Assembly: GCA_965655795.1 (NCBI GenBank)
Contig: CBFHHY010000008.1
Location: forward strand, 1 to 64,000
DNA length: 64,000 nucleotides
Direction: 5' to 3'
Source of the DNA: TMED14 sp002167805
GTDB lineage: Bacteria > Bacteroidota > Bacteroidia > Flavobacteriales > Schleiferiaceae
Part shown: piece by piece, positions 40,513 to 49,854 of the stretch
Layout: every line of letters starts with the position of its first letter
How positions within the stretch are numbered: the stretch's first letter is position 1
Made by a program: the position numbers and the translations under genes
The notes under the pieces: model-generated
Seen by the model: only the letters and a program-made list of their open reading frames with translations
Told to the model about the DNA's origin: nothing
Databases searched by the model: none

Positions 40513-42936
40513 ATGATGAACGTAATAAAGCGCGATGGCCGCAAAGAAGCTATAAAGTTTGATAAGATCACTTCGCGGATCCAAAAACTCTGTTATGGTT
40601 TAAGTCCTCATGTTGACCCTGTTGCTGTTGCAATGAGAGTTATTGAAGGGCTTTATGATGGCGTGTCCACTAGTGAGCTAGATAGTTTATCTGCAGAAAC
40701 GTCAGCATCCATGACTGTTAGACATCCGGATTATGCAAAACTTGCTGCTCGAATTGCTGTTTCAAATCTGCACAAAAACACGAATAAGTCCTTTACAGAT
40801 ACGATGCGTGAACTTCATCAATTTGAAAGCCCAAAAACAGGAAAGAAAGCTCCCCTTCTTGCCGATGACGTCATGGAAATCATTGAAGCGAACTCAGAAT
40901 TATTAGACTCAACTCCAATTTATGATCGCGACTTTAGTTATGACTATTTTGGATTTAAAACTCTCGAAAGGTCTTATTTACTGAGAACCAATGGTAAAAT
41001 TGCTGAAAGGCCTCAACAGATGCTATTGAGGGTGGCTATAGGTATTCATAAAGATAAAATTGAAGATGCCATAGACACGTACAATGGAATGTCAAAAGGC
41101 TTATATACTCATGCCACTCCGACACTTTTTAATTCTGGAACACCAAAGCCTCAAATGTCTAGCTGCTTTCTACTCCAGATGCAAGACGATAGTATAGACG
41201 GGATTTATGACACTCTTAAGCAAACTGCAAAAATTTCGCAAAGCGCCGGTGGAATAGGTTTAAGTATTCACAATATAAGAGCAACTGGATCATATATTCG
41301 GGGAACAAACGGAACTTCAAATGGTTTAATTCCGTTGCTGAGAGTTTTTAATGATACTGCAAGATATGTAGACCAAGGAGGGGGTAAGAGAAAAGGTTCT
41401 TTTGCCATGTATTTAGAGCCTTGGCATGCGGATGTGTTTGATTTTTTGGATTTGAGAAAAAATACTGGAAAAGAAGAAAATAGGGCGAGAGATTTGTTTT
41501 ATGCCCTTTGGATCCCAGATTTATTTATGAAAAGAGTAGAAGACGACGCATTATGGACTCTTATGGACCCTAATGAATGCCCTGGGCTCTTTGACTCGTA
41601 TGGAGATGACTTTGAGCATTTATATTGTAAATACGAGTCAGAAAAAAAAGGTCGAAAAACCATACCAGCAAGAGAGTTGTGGACAAAAATTATGGAAGCT
41701 CAAATCGAAACAGGAACTCCATATATGTTATATAAAGATGCATGTAATTCCAAGTCTAATCAAAAGAATTTAGGTGTAATTAGGTCTTCAAACTTATGCA
41801 CTGAAATCATCGAGTATACAGCTCCGGACGAAGTTGCTGTTTGTAACCTTGCATCAATCGCGTTGCCAAAATATGTGAATGACGGAGCGTTTGATCATCA
41901 AATGTTATATGATGTCACATATAAAATCACAAAAAATTTAAATGAGGTAATTGATCAAAATTACTATCCTGTTCCTGAAGCCAGAAATTCGAATTTACGA
42001 CATCGTCCAATAGGGATTGGAGTTCAAGGTTTAGCAGATGCATTTATAAATTTAAGATTACCATTTACAAGTCCAGAGGCAAGAAAACTGAATAAAGATA
42101 TTTTTGAAACAATTTATTTTTCAGCAGTATCAGCTTCTTGTGACCTCGCAAAAATTGAGGGTCCCTATGAAACATTCAAAGGATCACCCATTTCAAAGGG
42201 CGAGTTCCAATATAATTTGTGGGGAATAAAAGATGAAGAGCTAAGTGGTCGCTGGGATTGGTCAGGTCTTAGAAAAAAAATTAAAAAGCATGGGGTAAGA
42301 AATTCTCTTCTTTTAGCCCCTATGCCAACTGCTTCAACTTCTCAAATACTAGGAAATAATGAATGTTTTGAGCCTTACACGAGCAATTTATATACTCGTC
42401 GAGTTTTGTCGGGTGAATTTATTGTGGTGAATAAACACCTTTTATTAGATCTTGTTAATTTAGGACTCTGGAATGAGGATGTCAAAAACGCCATTATGGC
42501 AAATAATGGTTCCATCCAAAGCATTGAAGGTATTCCCGAAAATATCAAACTTTTATACAAGACAGTTTGGGAATTGTCGATGAAAGATATTATCGATATG
42601 TCTGCGGATAGAGGTGCCTTTATTGATCAGTCCCAATCCTTGAATTTATTTGTTGAGTCACCCAATATGGGTAAATTAACATCAATGCATTTTTACGCAT
42701 GGAAAAAGGGTCTCAAAACAGGGATGTATTATCTAAGAACAAAAGCGGCTTCGTCTGCGATTAAGTTCACTGTAAAGAAAAAAGAAGAAAAAACTCCTCA
42801 AAAAGAAGTTTTTTCTGAAATCAGCGACAAGAAATTAGAAAAAGCTTTTCCAGAACCAGTAAAGAGTTTTACTGAAGAAGAAATTTTAGCTTGCTCTATT
42901 GATAATCCTGATGATTGTGAAGCTTGTGGCTCTTGA
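40513..42936 (+). CDS. nrdA: Ribonucleotide reductase class Ia, alpha subunit
   Basis: An 807-residue catalytic subunit that reduces ribonucleotides. I start it at ATG 40513 (or 40516); the longer frame overlaps nrdB and adds no domain. N-terminal ATP-cone (VIKRDGRKEAIKFDKI), active-site cysteines in QMSSCFLLQM, SSNLCTEI and VAVCNLASI, the MPTASTSQILGNNECFEP loop, and the C-terminal redox pair CEACGS. An ATP-cone implies allosteric control by dATP/ATP. Confidence 0.96.
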   Translation: MMNVIKRDGRKEAIKFDKITSRIQKLCYGLSPHVDPVAVAMRVIEGLYDGVSTSELDSLSAETSASMTVRHPDYAKLAARIAVSNLHKNTNKSFTDTMRELHQFESPKTGKKAPLLADDVMEIIEANSELLDSTPIYDRDFSYDYFGFKTLERSYLLRTNGKIAERPQQMLLRVAIGIHKDKIEDAIDTYNGMSKGLYTHATPTLFNSGTPKPQMSSCFLLQMQDDSIDGIYDTLKQTAKISQSAGGIGLSIHNIRATGSYIRGTNGTSNGLIPLLRVFNDTARYVDQGGGKRKGSFAMYLEPWHADVFDFLDLRKNTGKEENRARDLFYALWIPDLFMKRVEDDALWTLMDPNECPGLFDSYGDDFEHLYCKYESEKKGRKTIPARELWTKIMEAQIETGTPYMLYKDACNSKSNQKNLGVIRSSNLCTEIIEYTAPDEVAVCNLASIALPKYVNDGAFDHQMLYDVTYKITKNLNEVIDQNYYPVPEARNSNLRHRPIGIGVQGLADAFINLRLPFTSPEARKLNKDIFETIYFSAVSASCDLAKIEGPYETFKGSPISKGEFQYNLWGIKDEELSGRWDWSGLRKKIKKHGVRNSLLLAPMPTASTSQILGNNECFEPYTSNLYTRRVLSGEFIVVNKHLLLDLVNLGLWNEDVKNAIMANNGSIQSIEGIPENIKLLYKTVWELSMKDIIDMSADRGAFIDQSQSLNLFVESPNMGKLTSMHFYAWKKGLKTGMYYLRTKAASSAIKFTVKKKEEKTPQKEVFSEISDKKLEKAFPEPVKSFTEEEILACSIDNPDDCEACGS

Positions 42937-43060
42937 GACACATTGAATTTGATAAGAGATATTGCTTGTTGAAAAACCTTTGAGTTTGATTCGCATCAAG
43001 CACATTTTTTTAGGTAAATATTCTTACTTTTAGTAATGACCTATAAATCAGTGCTTAACC

Positions 43061-43240
43061 ATGAAAAAACGAGATCCTAAAACTTATCAAAATCTCCAGC
43101 AGCGCTTATCTATGAAAGAGCTCAGGGAAAAGAAAAGACAGGAATACGCAGAACACGATTCACATTCGATGACTACTACCATTTTTGTTGTAGTCTTAAT
43201 TCTCATAATTATCGGTGCTGCAATCTACCTGACAACTTAA
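43061..43240 (+). CDS. 59-residue single-pass membrane protein
   Basis: A short gene I found by direct translation: ATG 43061, TAA 43238-43240. The N-terminal ~30 residues are highly charged and helical (start MKKRDPKTYQNLQQRLSM, then KELREKKRQEY), followed by one transmembrane helix at about 41-57 (IFVVVLILIIIGAAIYL) and a two-residue tail, i.e. a tail-anchored topology with the charged part in the cytoplasm. It stands between nrdA and the polyprenyl synthase gene with room on both sides. Composition and layout are strongly protein-like. Not recognised. Confidence 0.65.
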   Translation: MKKRDPKTYQNLQQRLSMKELREKKRQEYAEHDSHSMTTTIFVVVLILIIIGAAIYLTT

Positions 43241-43390
43241 GGATAGAATATTTAAGTTAAATAATTTCCTTTTTCGTGAAGTAGGATTAAGTAACTTATT
43301 TATTTGGCCTAATAATTGGTATTATTTTGATCCTGCTAAACCTCCATTACTAGAGGTGTTTATGTAAAATATGTGTTGGATAGAAGGGGA

Positions 43391-44356
43391 ATGAAATTTC
43401 AATCTGCGATAAAAAAAGAATTGGAAAAATTTGATAAGATTTTTCCCAATGCGTTTAGTACTAAAGTCGCACTGTTAGATTTAATTTTAAGGTATGCCGT
43501 TAAGAAAAAAGGCAAAAGAATTAGGCCAGCATTAGTTTTATTGAGCGCAAAGGCGCTCGCTGGTGAAGTTACTGAAAAAACATATCGGGGAGCGACTTTG
43601 GTCGAACTTATGCATACGGCAACTCTTGTTCATGACGATGTTGTCGATGAATCGATGATTCGTCGTAATCGATTTTCAATTAATGCTTTATGGAAGAATA
43701 AAATTGCTGTATTAATTGGTGATTATATGCTTTCAAAGGTTTTATTACTAGCTGTTGATCATGGAGATCACGATCTTCTTATGCATATTAGTAAATCGGT
43801 ACAGCTCATGTCTGAAGGTGAACTTCTACAAATAGAAAAAGCCAGAAAATTAGATATCGATGAGGAGACTTATAATGATATTATATCTAAAAAGACAGCA
43901 TCATTAATTTCCACTTGCTGTTTGATTGGTGCGAGTTCTGTTAACGCTAAAGAGCTCCAAAAGCAGTGGCTTCTGAAATTTGGCTATGCTTTAGGGTTGG
44001 CATTTCAAATTCAAGACGATCTTTTAGACTATCAAATTTATGGAGAAAGTGGAAAACCAACAGGAATAGATGTTAAAGAGCAAAAAATGACGTTGCCTCT
44101 CATATACGCATTAAAAGTATCATCAAAATCAGATAAGAAAAAGATGATGCAAATTGTAAGGAATAAAAAAGATGATCCTGAAAGTATCTCATGGCTTATG
44201 AATAAAGTTTTGAGCCTTGGAGGGATGGAATATGCACGAAAAGCTATTAATAAATATGAAAATGAGGCTTTGTTCTATTTAGACAAATTTCCTGAGTCAA
44301 ATAGTAAAAAATCATTATTTGATCTTGTGAAATTTGTCGTAAAACGAACAAATTAA
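43391..44356 (+). CDS. Polyprenyl (octaprenyl-type) diphosphate synthase
   Basis: A 321-residue trans-prenyltransferase making the long side chain of quinones. First Asp-rich motif LVHDDVVDES, second FQIQDDLLDYQIYG, plus KGKRIRPALVLLSAKAL and GEKTASL-like KKTASLISTCC. Start at ATG 43391; a GTG at 43373 adds six residues. It lies 35 nt before dnaG. IspB-type is likely for a menaquinone organism, but chain length is not visible. Confidence 0.9.
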   Translation: MKFQSAIKKELEKFDKIFPNAFSTKVALLDLILRYAVKKKGKRIRPALVLLSAKALAGEVTEKTYRGATLVELMHTATLVHDDVVDESMIRRNRFSINALWKNKIAVLIGDYMLSKVLLLAVDHGDHDLLMHISKSVQLMSEGELLQIEKARKLDIDEETYNDIISKKTASLISTCCLIGASSVNAKELQKQWLLKFGYALGLAFQIQDDLLDYQIYGESGKPTGIDVKEQKMTLPLIYALKVSSKSDKKKMMQIVRNKKDDPESISWLMNKVLSLGGMEYARKAINKYENEALFYLDKFPESNSKKSLFDLVKFVVKRTN

Positions 44357-44391
44357 TTAGTCTGTAATTTGAAAATCAGTACCTTTCAGTT

Positions 44392-46314
44392 ATGGGTAGA
44401 ATTACAACAGCTTGTATTGAGAAAATTCACGAAGCTACTCGAGTTGAAGAGGTAGTCGGAGAATTTGTACAGCTAAAAAAGAGTGGATCAACTTTTAGAG
44501 GCCTTAGTCCATTTTCTAATGAGAAAACTCCATCTTTCTACGTAGTTCCATCAAAGCAAATATTTAAAGACTTTTCCTCAGGCAAGGGGGGATCAGCTAT
44601 TACGTTTCTTATGGAGCATGAGCAGATGTCATATCCTGAAGCTCTGCGATGGATTGCAAAAAAATATAATATCGAAATTGAAGAAGAAGCGTCTTCAGAG
44701 GAGTTTGAAGAAAATAAAAATATTCGTGAAAGTCTCTTGGCAGTTAATTCATTTGCATCACAAACATTTTCAGAGTGGTTATGGGAAGATGATCATGGAC
44801 GTGCAGTTGGTCTATCATACTTTCGCGAAAGAGGTTTTAGTGATGAAATCATTCGCAAATTTGGATTAGGCTATCATCATGAAGTGCACTCAAGATTTCT
44901 TAATGAAGCATTAAAAGCCGGTTATAAACCTGAGGTTATCGAGCAAACAGGCCTTTCAATATTGAAAAAAGATGGGTCGTACATGGATAGGTTTTTTGGT
45001 AGAGTAATGTTTCCAATCCATAGCTTGAGTGGAAGAGAAATCGGTTTTGGCGGCAGACTTTTGAAATCTAATGTAAAGGCTGCAAAATATTTAAATAGCC
45101 CAGAATCTTTAGTTTATCAAAAAAGTCGGGTTTTATATGGATTATTTCAAGCAAAAAAGTCAATTGTTCGAAATGATAAATGTTTTCTAGTTGAAGGTTA
45201 TACAGATGTTATATCATTATCTCAGCATGGTATTGAAAATGTGGTTTCATCATCTGGAACGGCTTTGACTTTAGAGCAAATTAGGTTAATAAAGAGATTA
45301 ACGAAAAATGTAACTCTAATTTTTGATGGAGATGCGGCTGGATTAAAGGCATCATTTCGAGGGATTGATCTCTTACTTGAAGAAGAAATGTCAGTTCGAA
45401 TAGTCCCCCTAAAAGAGGGTCAGGATCCAGACTCATTAGCCAAAGAATATAAGGAATTAGCCATCGATTATTTTAATGAAAAAGAACAAGATTTTATCCA
45501 ATTTAAGTTAGATTCTTTAATTGAAGACGCTGATAATGATCCTATTAAACAAGCGAAATTGGTCAGAGATATTGTTGAAAGTATCGCCAAGATACCTGAT
45601 GCGATTTTGGTTGAGGTTTATATAAAAGATTCTGCGAAAAGGCTGAATATCGAAGAAAAAAGTCTCTTTCTGGAGTTAAATAAAATTAGAAATTCTAATA
45701 ATCGAAAACTTGAAAAGGCTCCAAAAGAGCCAAGTGGCATTGACCTAATAAAGGTTCAGAAAGATGAGAATGTGACAAAGGCACCCGCACCTGAAGTTTC
45801 ATTAATTAAGATATTACTACTCAATGGATCTGATGAAGTTAATATTGAAATACCTGACAATGAAAATTATTTTGGAAGTGCAGCGCAATTCATTATCGAT
45901 GAATTAGATTATGACGAATTGGAGTTTTCTTATCCTTATTATAAAATAATTTTTGAGATTTTTAAGAATGCTTATTTGAAAAATGGAGAATTTCTAGATG
46001 CATCATATTTTGCGAGATCTCAAGATTCTGCCTTATCACAAATTATTGCTGAGCTAGTAGTAGATAATTATGAACTTGCAAATTGGGAAAGAAAAAATAT
46101 TTATATACCAGATAGTCAGCACAAGCTTTCCGATCATGTTTGTGAATCTGTTTTTCGTTTCAAAGAAATAAAGCTCAAAGAAATGATTGCAAGAAAACAA
46201 TTGATTCTCGATCAAACCCAGGATGAAAATGATAGAGCTGAAAAACTTAAAGAATTTAATGAATTGATTTCAATCAAAAATAGTCTTCATAAAAAACTTA
46301 ATCGTGTTGTTTAA
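44392..46314 (+). CDS. dnaG: DNA primase without zinc ligands
   Basis: A 640-residue primase that makes RNA primers at the replication fork. The N-terminal zinc-ribbon fold is recognisable (FRGLSPFSNEKTPSF, IFKDFSSGKGGSAI) but all four ligands of the classical Cys-His-Cys-Cys set are replaced: Ser39, Ser42, Asp60 and Ser63. The TOPRIM core is intact (LVEGYTDVISL, LIFDGDAAGLKA, EGQDPDSLAKEY). The C-terminal helicase-binding domain is present. Loss of the zinc ligands appears, from memory, to be a trait of many Bacteroidota and not a local defect. Confidence 0.94.
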   Translation: MGRITTACIEKIHEATRVEEVVGEFVQLKKSGSTFRGLSPFSNEKTPSFYVVPSKQIFKDFSSGKGGSAITFLMEHEQMSYPEALRWIAKKYNIEIEEEASSEEFEENKNIRESLLAVNSFASQTFSEWLWEDDHGRAVGLSYFRERGFSDEIIRKFGLGYHHEVHSRFLNEALKAGYKPEVIEQTGLSILKKDGSYMDRFFGRVMFPIHSLSGREIGFGGRLLKSNVKAAKYLNSPESLVYQKSRVLYGLFQAKKSIVRNDKCFLVEGYTDVISLSQHGIENVVSSSGTALTLEQIRLIKRLTKNVTLIFDGDAAGLKASFRGIDLLLEEEMSVRIVPLKEGQDPDSLAKEYKELAIDYFNEKEQDFIQFKLDSLIEDADNDPIKQAKLVRDIVESIAKIPDAILVEVYIKDSAKRLNIEEKSLFLELNKIRNSNNRKLEKAPKEPSGIDLIKVQKDENVTKAPAPEVSLIKILLLNGSDEVNIEIPDNENYFGSAAQFIIDELDYDELEFSYPYYKIIFEIFKNAYLKNGEFLDASYFARSQDSALSQIIAELVVDNYELANWERKNIYIPDSQHKLSDHVCESVFRFKEIKLKEMIARKQLILDQTQDENDRAEKLKEFNELISIKNSLHKKLNRVV

Positions 46315-46318
46315 GGTT

Positions 46319-48190
46319 TTATTTTAGTAAATCGTCAAGGGTTTCTTGCGAAACTGAGTGATAGCCTGATCGGGCTTCCGAATAAATTTTTTGTGCAAAT
46401 GCTTTTTTGCCTGAATTAATAAGTGCTCGATAAATTGGAGTTAAAAACTTTCGCCGTCCAACTCTTTTTAGAAATTCAGAAACTTTGTCGTCAAAATCAC
46501 TGTTTTGATAACCTCTAGGGATGGCTAAAGTGGCCCAAGCAGCAAAAATTTCGGAATTTTCCATGTGAGTAAAATGAAAGCGTTTTTCTAATTCCTTTAA
46601 ACCCTTTTTTGTTATTTCACTTTTCTTTAACAAATTAAAGAAATAAAGCCATTCATGAGTACTCCATAATTTTGATTCAAACTCATGGGATTCATCCAAT
46701 ATAAAATTATTAACCACTTCATTAACGGCTTTAAATCTTTGAGGACTTACTTTGGGACAATTAGAAGGTAACCCTACTCCAAATATCCATTCTTCAATAT
46801 TTGTGGAATTCCATTGATCATCATCGATTAGATTAGAACGTAAATATTTTACAAATTCTTCGGTAGTTATGGATTTAAATTGAAAGGATTCGAAGTATTC
46901 TTTTAAAAAAAAATCGAATTTCTCTCTACCCACTAAATTTTCTAAAAGCAATAAAAAATGGAACCCTTTATCATAGGCGATGCTAGTTACTCCATCATCT
47001 GGATTTCTTTTATCTAGGTTGATTCCTAATTTTGTTTCATTAGGGCGGGCTATCATAAATTCTTGTACTTCAGAATACAGTTCCGAATATGATAACTTTC
47101 TAAGCATATCAGAATAGTCTTTACCGTAAACTGCTTCCATAATCCGATTCTCGAAATAGACTGTAAAGCCTTCATTGAGCCAAAAGTCATTCCAAGTCGC
47201 ATTAGTTACTAAATTACCACTCCAAGAATGGGCCAATTCATGAGCAATTAATGCGACCAAAGAACGATCTCCAGATATAACAGTTGGGGTTAAAAATGTC
47301 AATCTAGGATTCTCCATCCCACCAAATGGAAAAGAAGGAGGTAAAACAAGTAGATCATACCTTTCCCATTTATATGGACCGTAAAGCTTCTCTGCTTCAG
47401 TTATCATTTTTTCAGTTTCCCCGAATTCCCAGGCTGCTGACTCCAGAATTTTTGGTTCTGCATAAACACCGGTTCTGTGACCAGTAGCTTTAAATGATAT
47501 ATCACCAATTGCTAATGCCATTAAATAAGCGGGGATAGGTTGTTTCATTTCAAATTCATAGATTCCATCGTGCGATAGCTCTTTTGGATTTGAAGCGCTC
47601 ATTAAGGCCATCATCCCTTTTGGGACTTTAATTTTTGCTTTGTAGCAGAACCTTATTCCTGGGCCATCTTGAATTGGTATCCACGATCTTGCAAGGATTG
47701 CTTGACTTTGCGTAAAAAGAAATGGTTTAGTTTTACCATTCGTCTGCTCGGGTTTCAACCATTGCAAGGCCTTTGCTTCCGAACTTGTTTCGTAATCTAT
47801 ATGAATTGCATAATTTCCAGTAATTTTTTTATTCGGAAATACCAATAATTCTGTTCCGAGAATTATGTCTTTTTTACCAAATTCAAAATTTAAATCAGTC
47901 TTTAAGCTTTCGGAATAAACTCTTTTTATCGTTAAATTATCGGTATCTAGTTTAATGGTATCAGCATTTAAGCAGTCTAAAGTCAAAACAGCAGACCCAA
48001 AAAGTATGTTTTTTTTAAAATTTGCTTCAAGGTCAAGTTTTAAACTTTTTAATTCCGCTTTTCTAGGATCGGCAAATGAATGGGGGTCAGGTTTGTTCAA
48101 AATTGAGAGCACGTGAGATTTTTCTTGAATTTGACAGCTTGAAAGAAAAAGTAATAATACAAGTATACTTGATAAGTATGGTTTCATCAT
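46319..48190 (-). CDS. M1-family zinc aminopeptidase lipoprotein
   Basis: A 623-residue peptidase with a lipoprotein signal (LLLFLSSC). Motifs: FGGMENPRLTF (GGMEN exopeptidase site), zinc site LIAHELAHSWSGN followed by FWLNEGFTVYFE, and a C-terminal helical domain similar to leukotriene A4 hydrolase (about 490-620). It trims peptides from the N-terminus in the periplasm. It follows the DUF502 gene by 24 nt. Confidence 0.94.
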   Translation of the reverse strand: MMKPYLSSILVLLLFLSSCQIQEKSHVLSILNKPDPHSFADPRKAELKSLKLDLEANFKKNILFGSAVLTLDCLNADTIKLDTDNLTIKRVYSESLKTDLNFEFGKKDIILGTELLVFPNKKITGNYAIHIDYETSSEAKALQWLKPEQTNGKTKPFLFTQSQAILARSWIPIQDGPGIRFCYKAKIKVPKGMMALMSASNPKELSHDGIYEFEMKQPIPAYLMALAIGDISFKATGHRTGVYAEPKILESAAWEFGETEKMITEAEKLYGPYKWERYDLLVLPPSFPFGGMENPRLTFLTPTVISGDRSLVALIAHELAHSWSGNLVTNATWNDFWLNEGFTVYFENRIMEAVYGKDYSDMLRKLSYSELYSEVQEFMIARPNETKLGINLDKRNPDDGVTSIAYDKGFHFLLLLENLVGREKFDFFLKEYFESFQFKSITTEEFVKYLRSNLIDDDQWNSTNIEEWIFGVGLPSNCPKVSPQRFKAVNEVVNNFILDESHEFESKLWSTHEWLYFFNLLKKSEITKKGLKELEKRFHFTHMENSEIFAAWATLAIPRGYQNSDFDDKVSEFLKRVGRRKFLTPIYRALINSGKKAFAQKIYSEARSGYHSVSQETLDDLLK

Positions 48191-48214
48191 TTAACCTATT
48201 ACATTTAATTTGAA

Positions 48215-48766
48215 TCAATTGCCTCCAGTCACTCCACCTGCAATTATATACTTCATTACTTCGGAAGAATTTACATCCAAAGGTTCAACATAGTTCTCAG
48301 GAACTACAAAAACTTGGCCCGAAATTGCTAGCGAGTGGGGCACATAAACTGTAATCATTTTAGAAGTGCTTTTCCCAAGATCTTTCAAATCTTCATCGGT
48401 GACAAACCCCACTCTCCTCACGTCTTCTTTTAATGATAGTCTTAAAAGAACCGGTTGCTGAAAGCCTTTCTTTTTGCCTGTCATTGATTTCATAATATCA
48501 TTTACCGATGAGTAAATTATTTTGACAAGTGGAACAGTTTTGAGCAGTCTGTCTAGAAATTTAACCAATCTAAATTTTATGGTAAAACCGCCAATAAAGC
48601 CGATAAAAGTTATAATTGCGATTAAGCTAAGTAGACCGAGCCCAGGAATATTTAAAGGAATTAAATCATCAAGGTAACTAAGGGTTGACCACAAAAGGTA
48701 TATTGTTATTGCTATAGGTGCAGTGTATAGCAAGCCTTGAATGAAGTAGTAAAGTAAACGTTTCAT
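48215..48766 (-). CDS. DUF502 family membrane protein
   Basis: A 183-residue protein with two N-terminal transmembrane helices (about 8-27 and 43-63) and a soluble C-terminal domain. Family motifs: GLLYTAPIAITIYLLW, PGLGLLSLIAIITFIGF, VPLVKIIYSSVNDIMK, VYVPHSLAISGQVFVVPE. Function unknown. It lies between the ATL and M1 peptidase genes. Confidence 0.9.
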   Translation of the reverse strand: MKRLLYYFIQGLLYTAPIAITIYLLWSTLSYLDDLIPLNIPGLGLLSLIAIITFIGFIGGFTIKFRLVKFLDRLLKTVPLVKIIYSSVNDIMKSMTGKKKGFQQPVLLRLSLKEDVRRVGFVTDEDLKDLGKSTSKMITVYVPHSLAISGQVFVVPENYVEPLDVNSSEVMKYIIAGGVTGGN

Positions 48767-48804
48767 TTGATGAAATTATGAAATCTTACTGATAAGACAG
48801 ATTA

Positions 48805-48830
48805 GATCATTTTTTCTTTTAAAAATGATC
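48805..48830 (-). repeat. AT-rich inverted repeat after the ATL gene
   Basis: GATCATTTTT / AAAAATGATC, a perfect 10-bp stem around TCTTTT (arms 48805-48814 and 48821-48830), overlapping the last bases of the ATL gene. It may be a weak terminator, but the stem is mostly A/T and no T-run follows on the minus strand. Confidence 0.3.
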
Positions 48831-49173
48831 ATTCTTCCTCCAAATTAAGTTCATGAAGGGGGTGCCAAAAGTGTTTTTTAAAATTTTGAATTTTATCATC
48901 TATGACAACAATACCTTCTTGTTCAAGAAGGTATTGCATTTCATTTAAACTATTAAAATGATGTTTCCCAGTAAGAATGCCAGATCGATTTACAACTCTA
49001 TGCGCAGGAATATCCTTAATACTATGACTTTTATTCATGGCATATCCAATTACTCTTGCTGAGCCCTTCGACCCTAGGGCTTGACCTATTGCACCATAAG
49101 ATGTCACACGGCCAAACGGTATCTCTCTTACAATTTGATAAATACTCTCGTAAAACTTTTTTGGTAATGCCAT
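48829..49173 (-). CDS. Alkyltransferase-like (ATL) protein, MGMT fold without acceptor Cys
   Basis: A 114-residue protein with the DNA-binding C-terminal fold of O6-alkylguanine-DNA alkyltransferase (IPFGRVTSYGAIGQALG, SARVIGYAMNKS). The acceptor site PCHR is PAHR here (Ala57 in DIPAHRVVNRSG), so it cannot take up an alkyl group. ATL proteins bind O6-alkylguanine and hand the damage to nucleotide excision repair. It sits 3 nt after trmB in a leftward run. Confidence 0.9.
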   Translation of the reverse strand: MALPKKFYESIYQIVREIPFGRVTSYGAIGQALGSKGSARVIGYAMNKSHSIKDIPAHRVVNRSGILTGKHHFNSLNEMQYLLEQEGIVVIDDKIQNFKKHFWHPLHELNLEEE

Positions 49174-49176
49174 GGA

Positions 49177-49854
49177 TTATTTGAATGAAAACTTTAAATA
49201 ATTAATTGGCTTTTTATTTTTAATCCAAATTTTTTCATAGTATGTTTTCAAGTAAAGAGCTTCATGCATTGGTTTATCCAAAAGTTGATTATATATGTCA
49301 TGATAAGATTCATGAACTTTAAATTCACAGCTTTTAATGATACCATGCAGATATCCATGTAAGAATTCACTATCTGATTTCAAATGGATAAAACCGCTTG
49401 GTTTAAGTATGCTTTCATATATCGATAAGAATTTCGGACTAACTAATCGGTGCTTAGCTCTTTGAAATTTCATCTGTGGGTCTGGAAAAGTTAGCCATAT
49501 CTCATCGATTTCATCAGGGCAAAAGCAATGTTTTAACCATTCAATTCTTGTTCTAATGAAAGCTACATTCTTCATTTTATTTGCTAAAACTTTTTTTGCA
49601 CCATGCCATATTCTGGCTCCTTTAATGTCAATCCCAATATAGTTTTTATCAATATTTCTCTCAGCCATTTCTATGGAGTATTCTCCCCTTCCACAGCCCA
49701 ATTCTAAAATTATTGGATTTTTATTTTTGAAAACTTCATTATTCCATTGACCACTTAATTTGAGTCCTTCTTGAATTTTATCTTTAGAGGGCTGCAGAAC
49801 ATGATGAAAATTATCTAATTCCTTGAATCGTGCTAATTTATTTTTCCCACTCAT
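49177..49854 (-). CDS. trmB: tRNA (guanine-N7)-methyltransferase
   Basis: A 225-residue SAM enzyme methylating G46 of tRNA. SAM loop ILELGCGRGEYSIEMAERN, IGIDIKGARIWHGAKK, and the catalytic/RNA segment IWLTFPDPQMKFQRAKHR. Normal length. It begins one nt after the recJ stop. Confidence 0.94.
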   Translation of the reverse strand: MSGKNKLARFKELDNFHHVLQPSKDKIQEGLKLSGQWNNEVFKNKNPIILELGCGRGEYSIEMAERNIDKNYIGIDIKGARIWHGAKKVLANKMKNVAFIRTRIEWLKHCFCPDEIDEIWLTFPDPQMKFQRAKHRLVSPKFLSIYESILKPSGFIHLKSDSEFLHGYLHGIIKSCEFKVHESYHDIYNQLLDKPMHEALYLKTYYEKIWIKNKKPINYLKFSFK

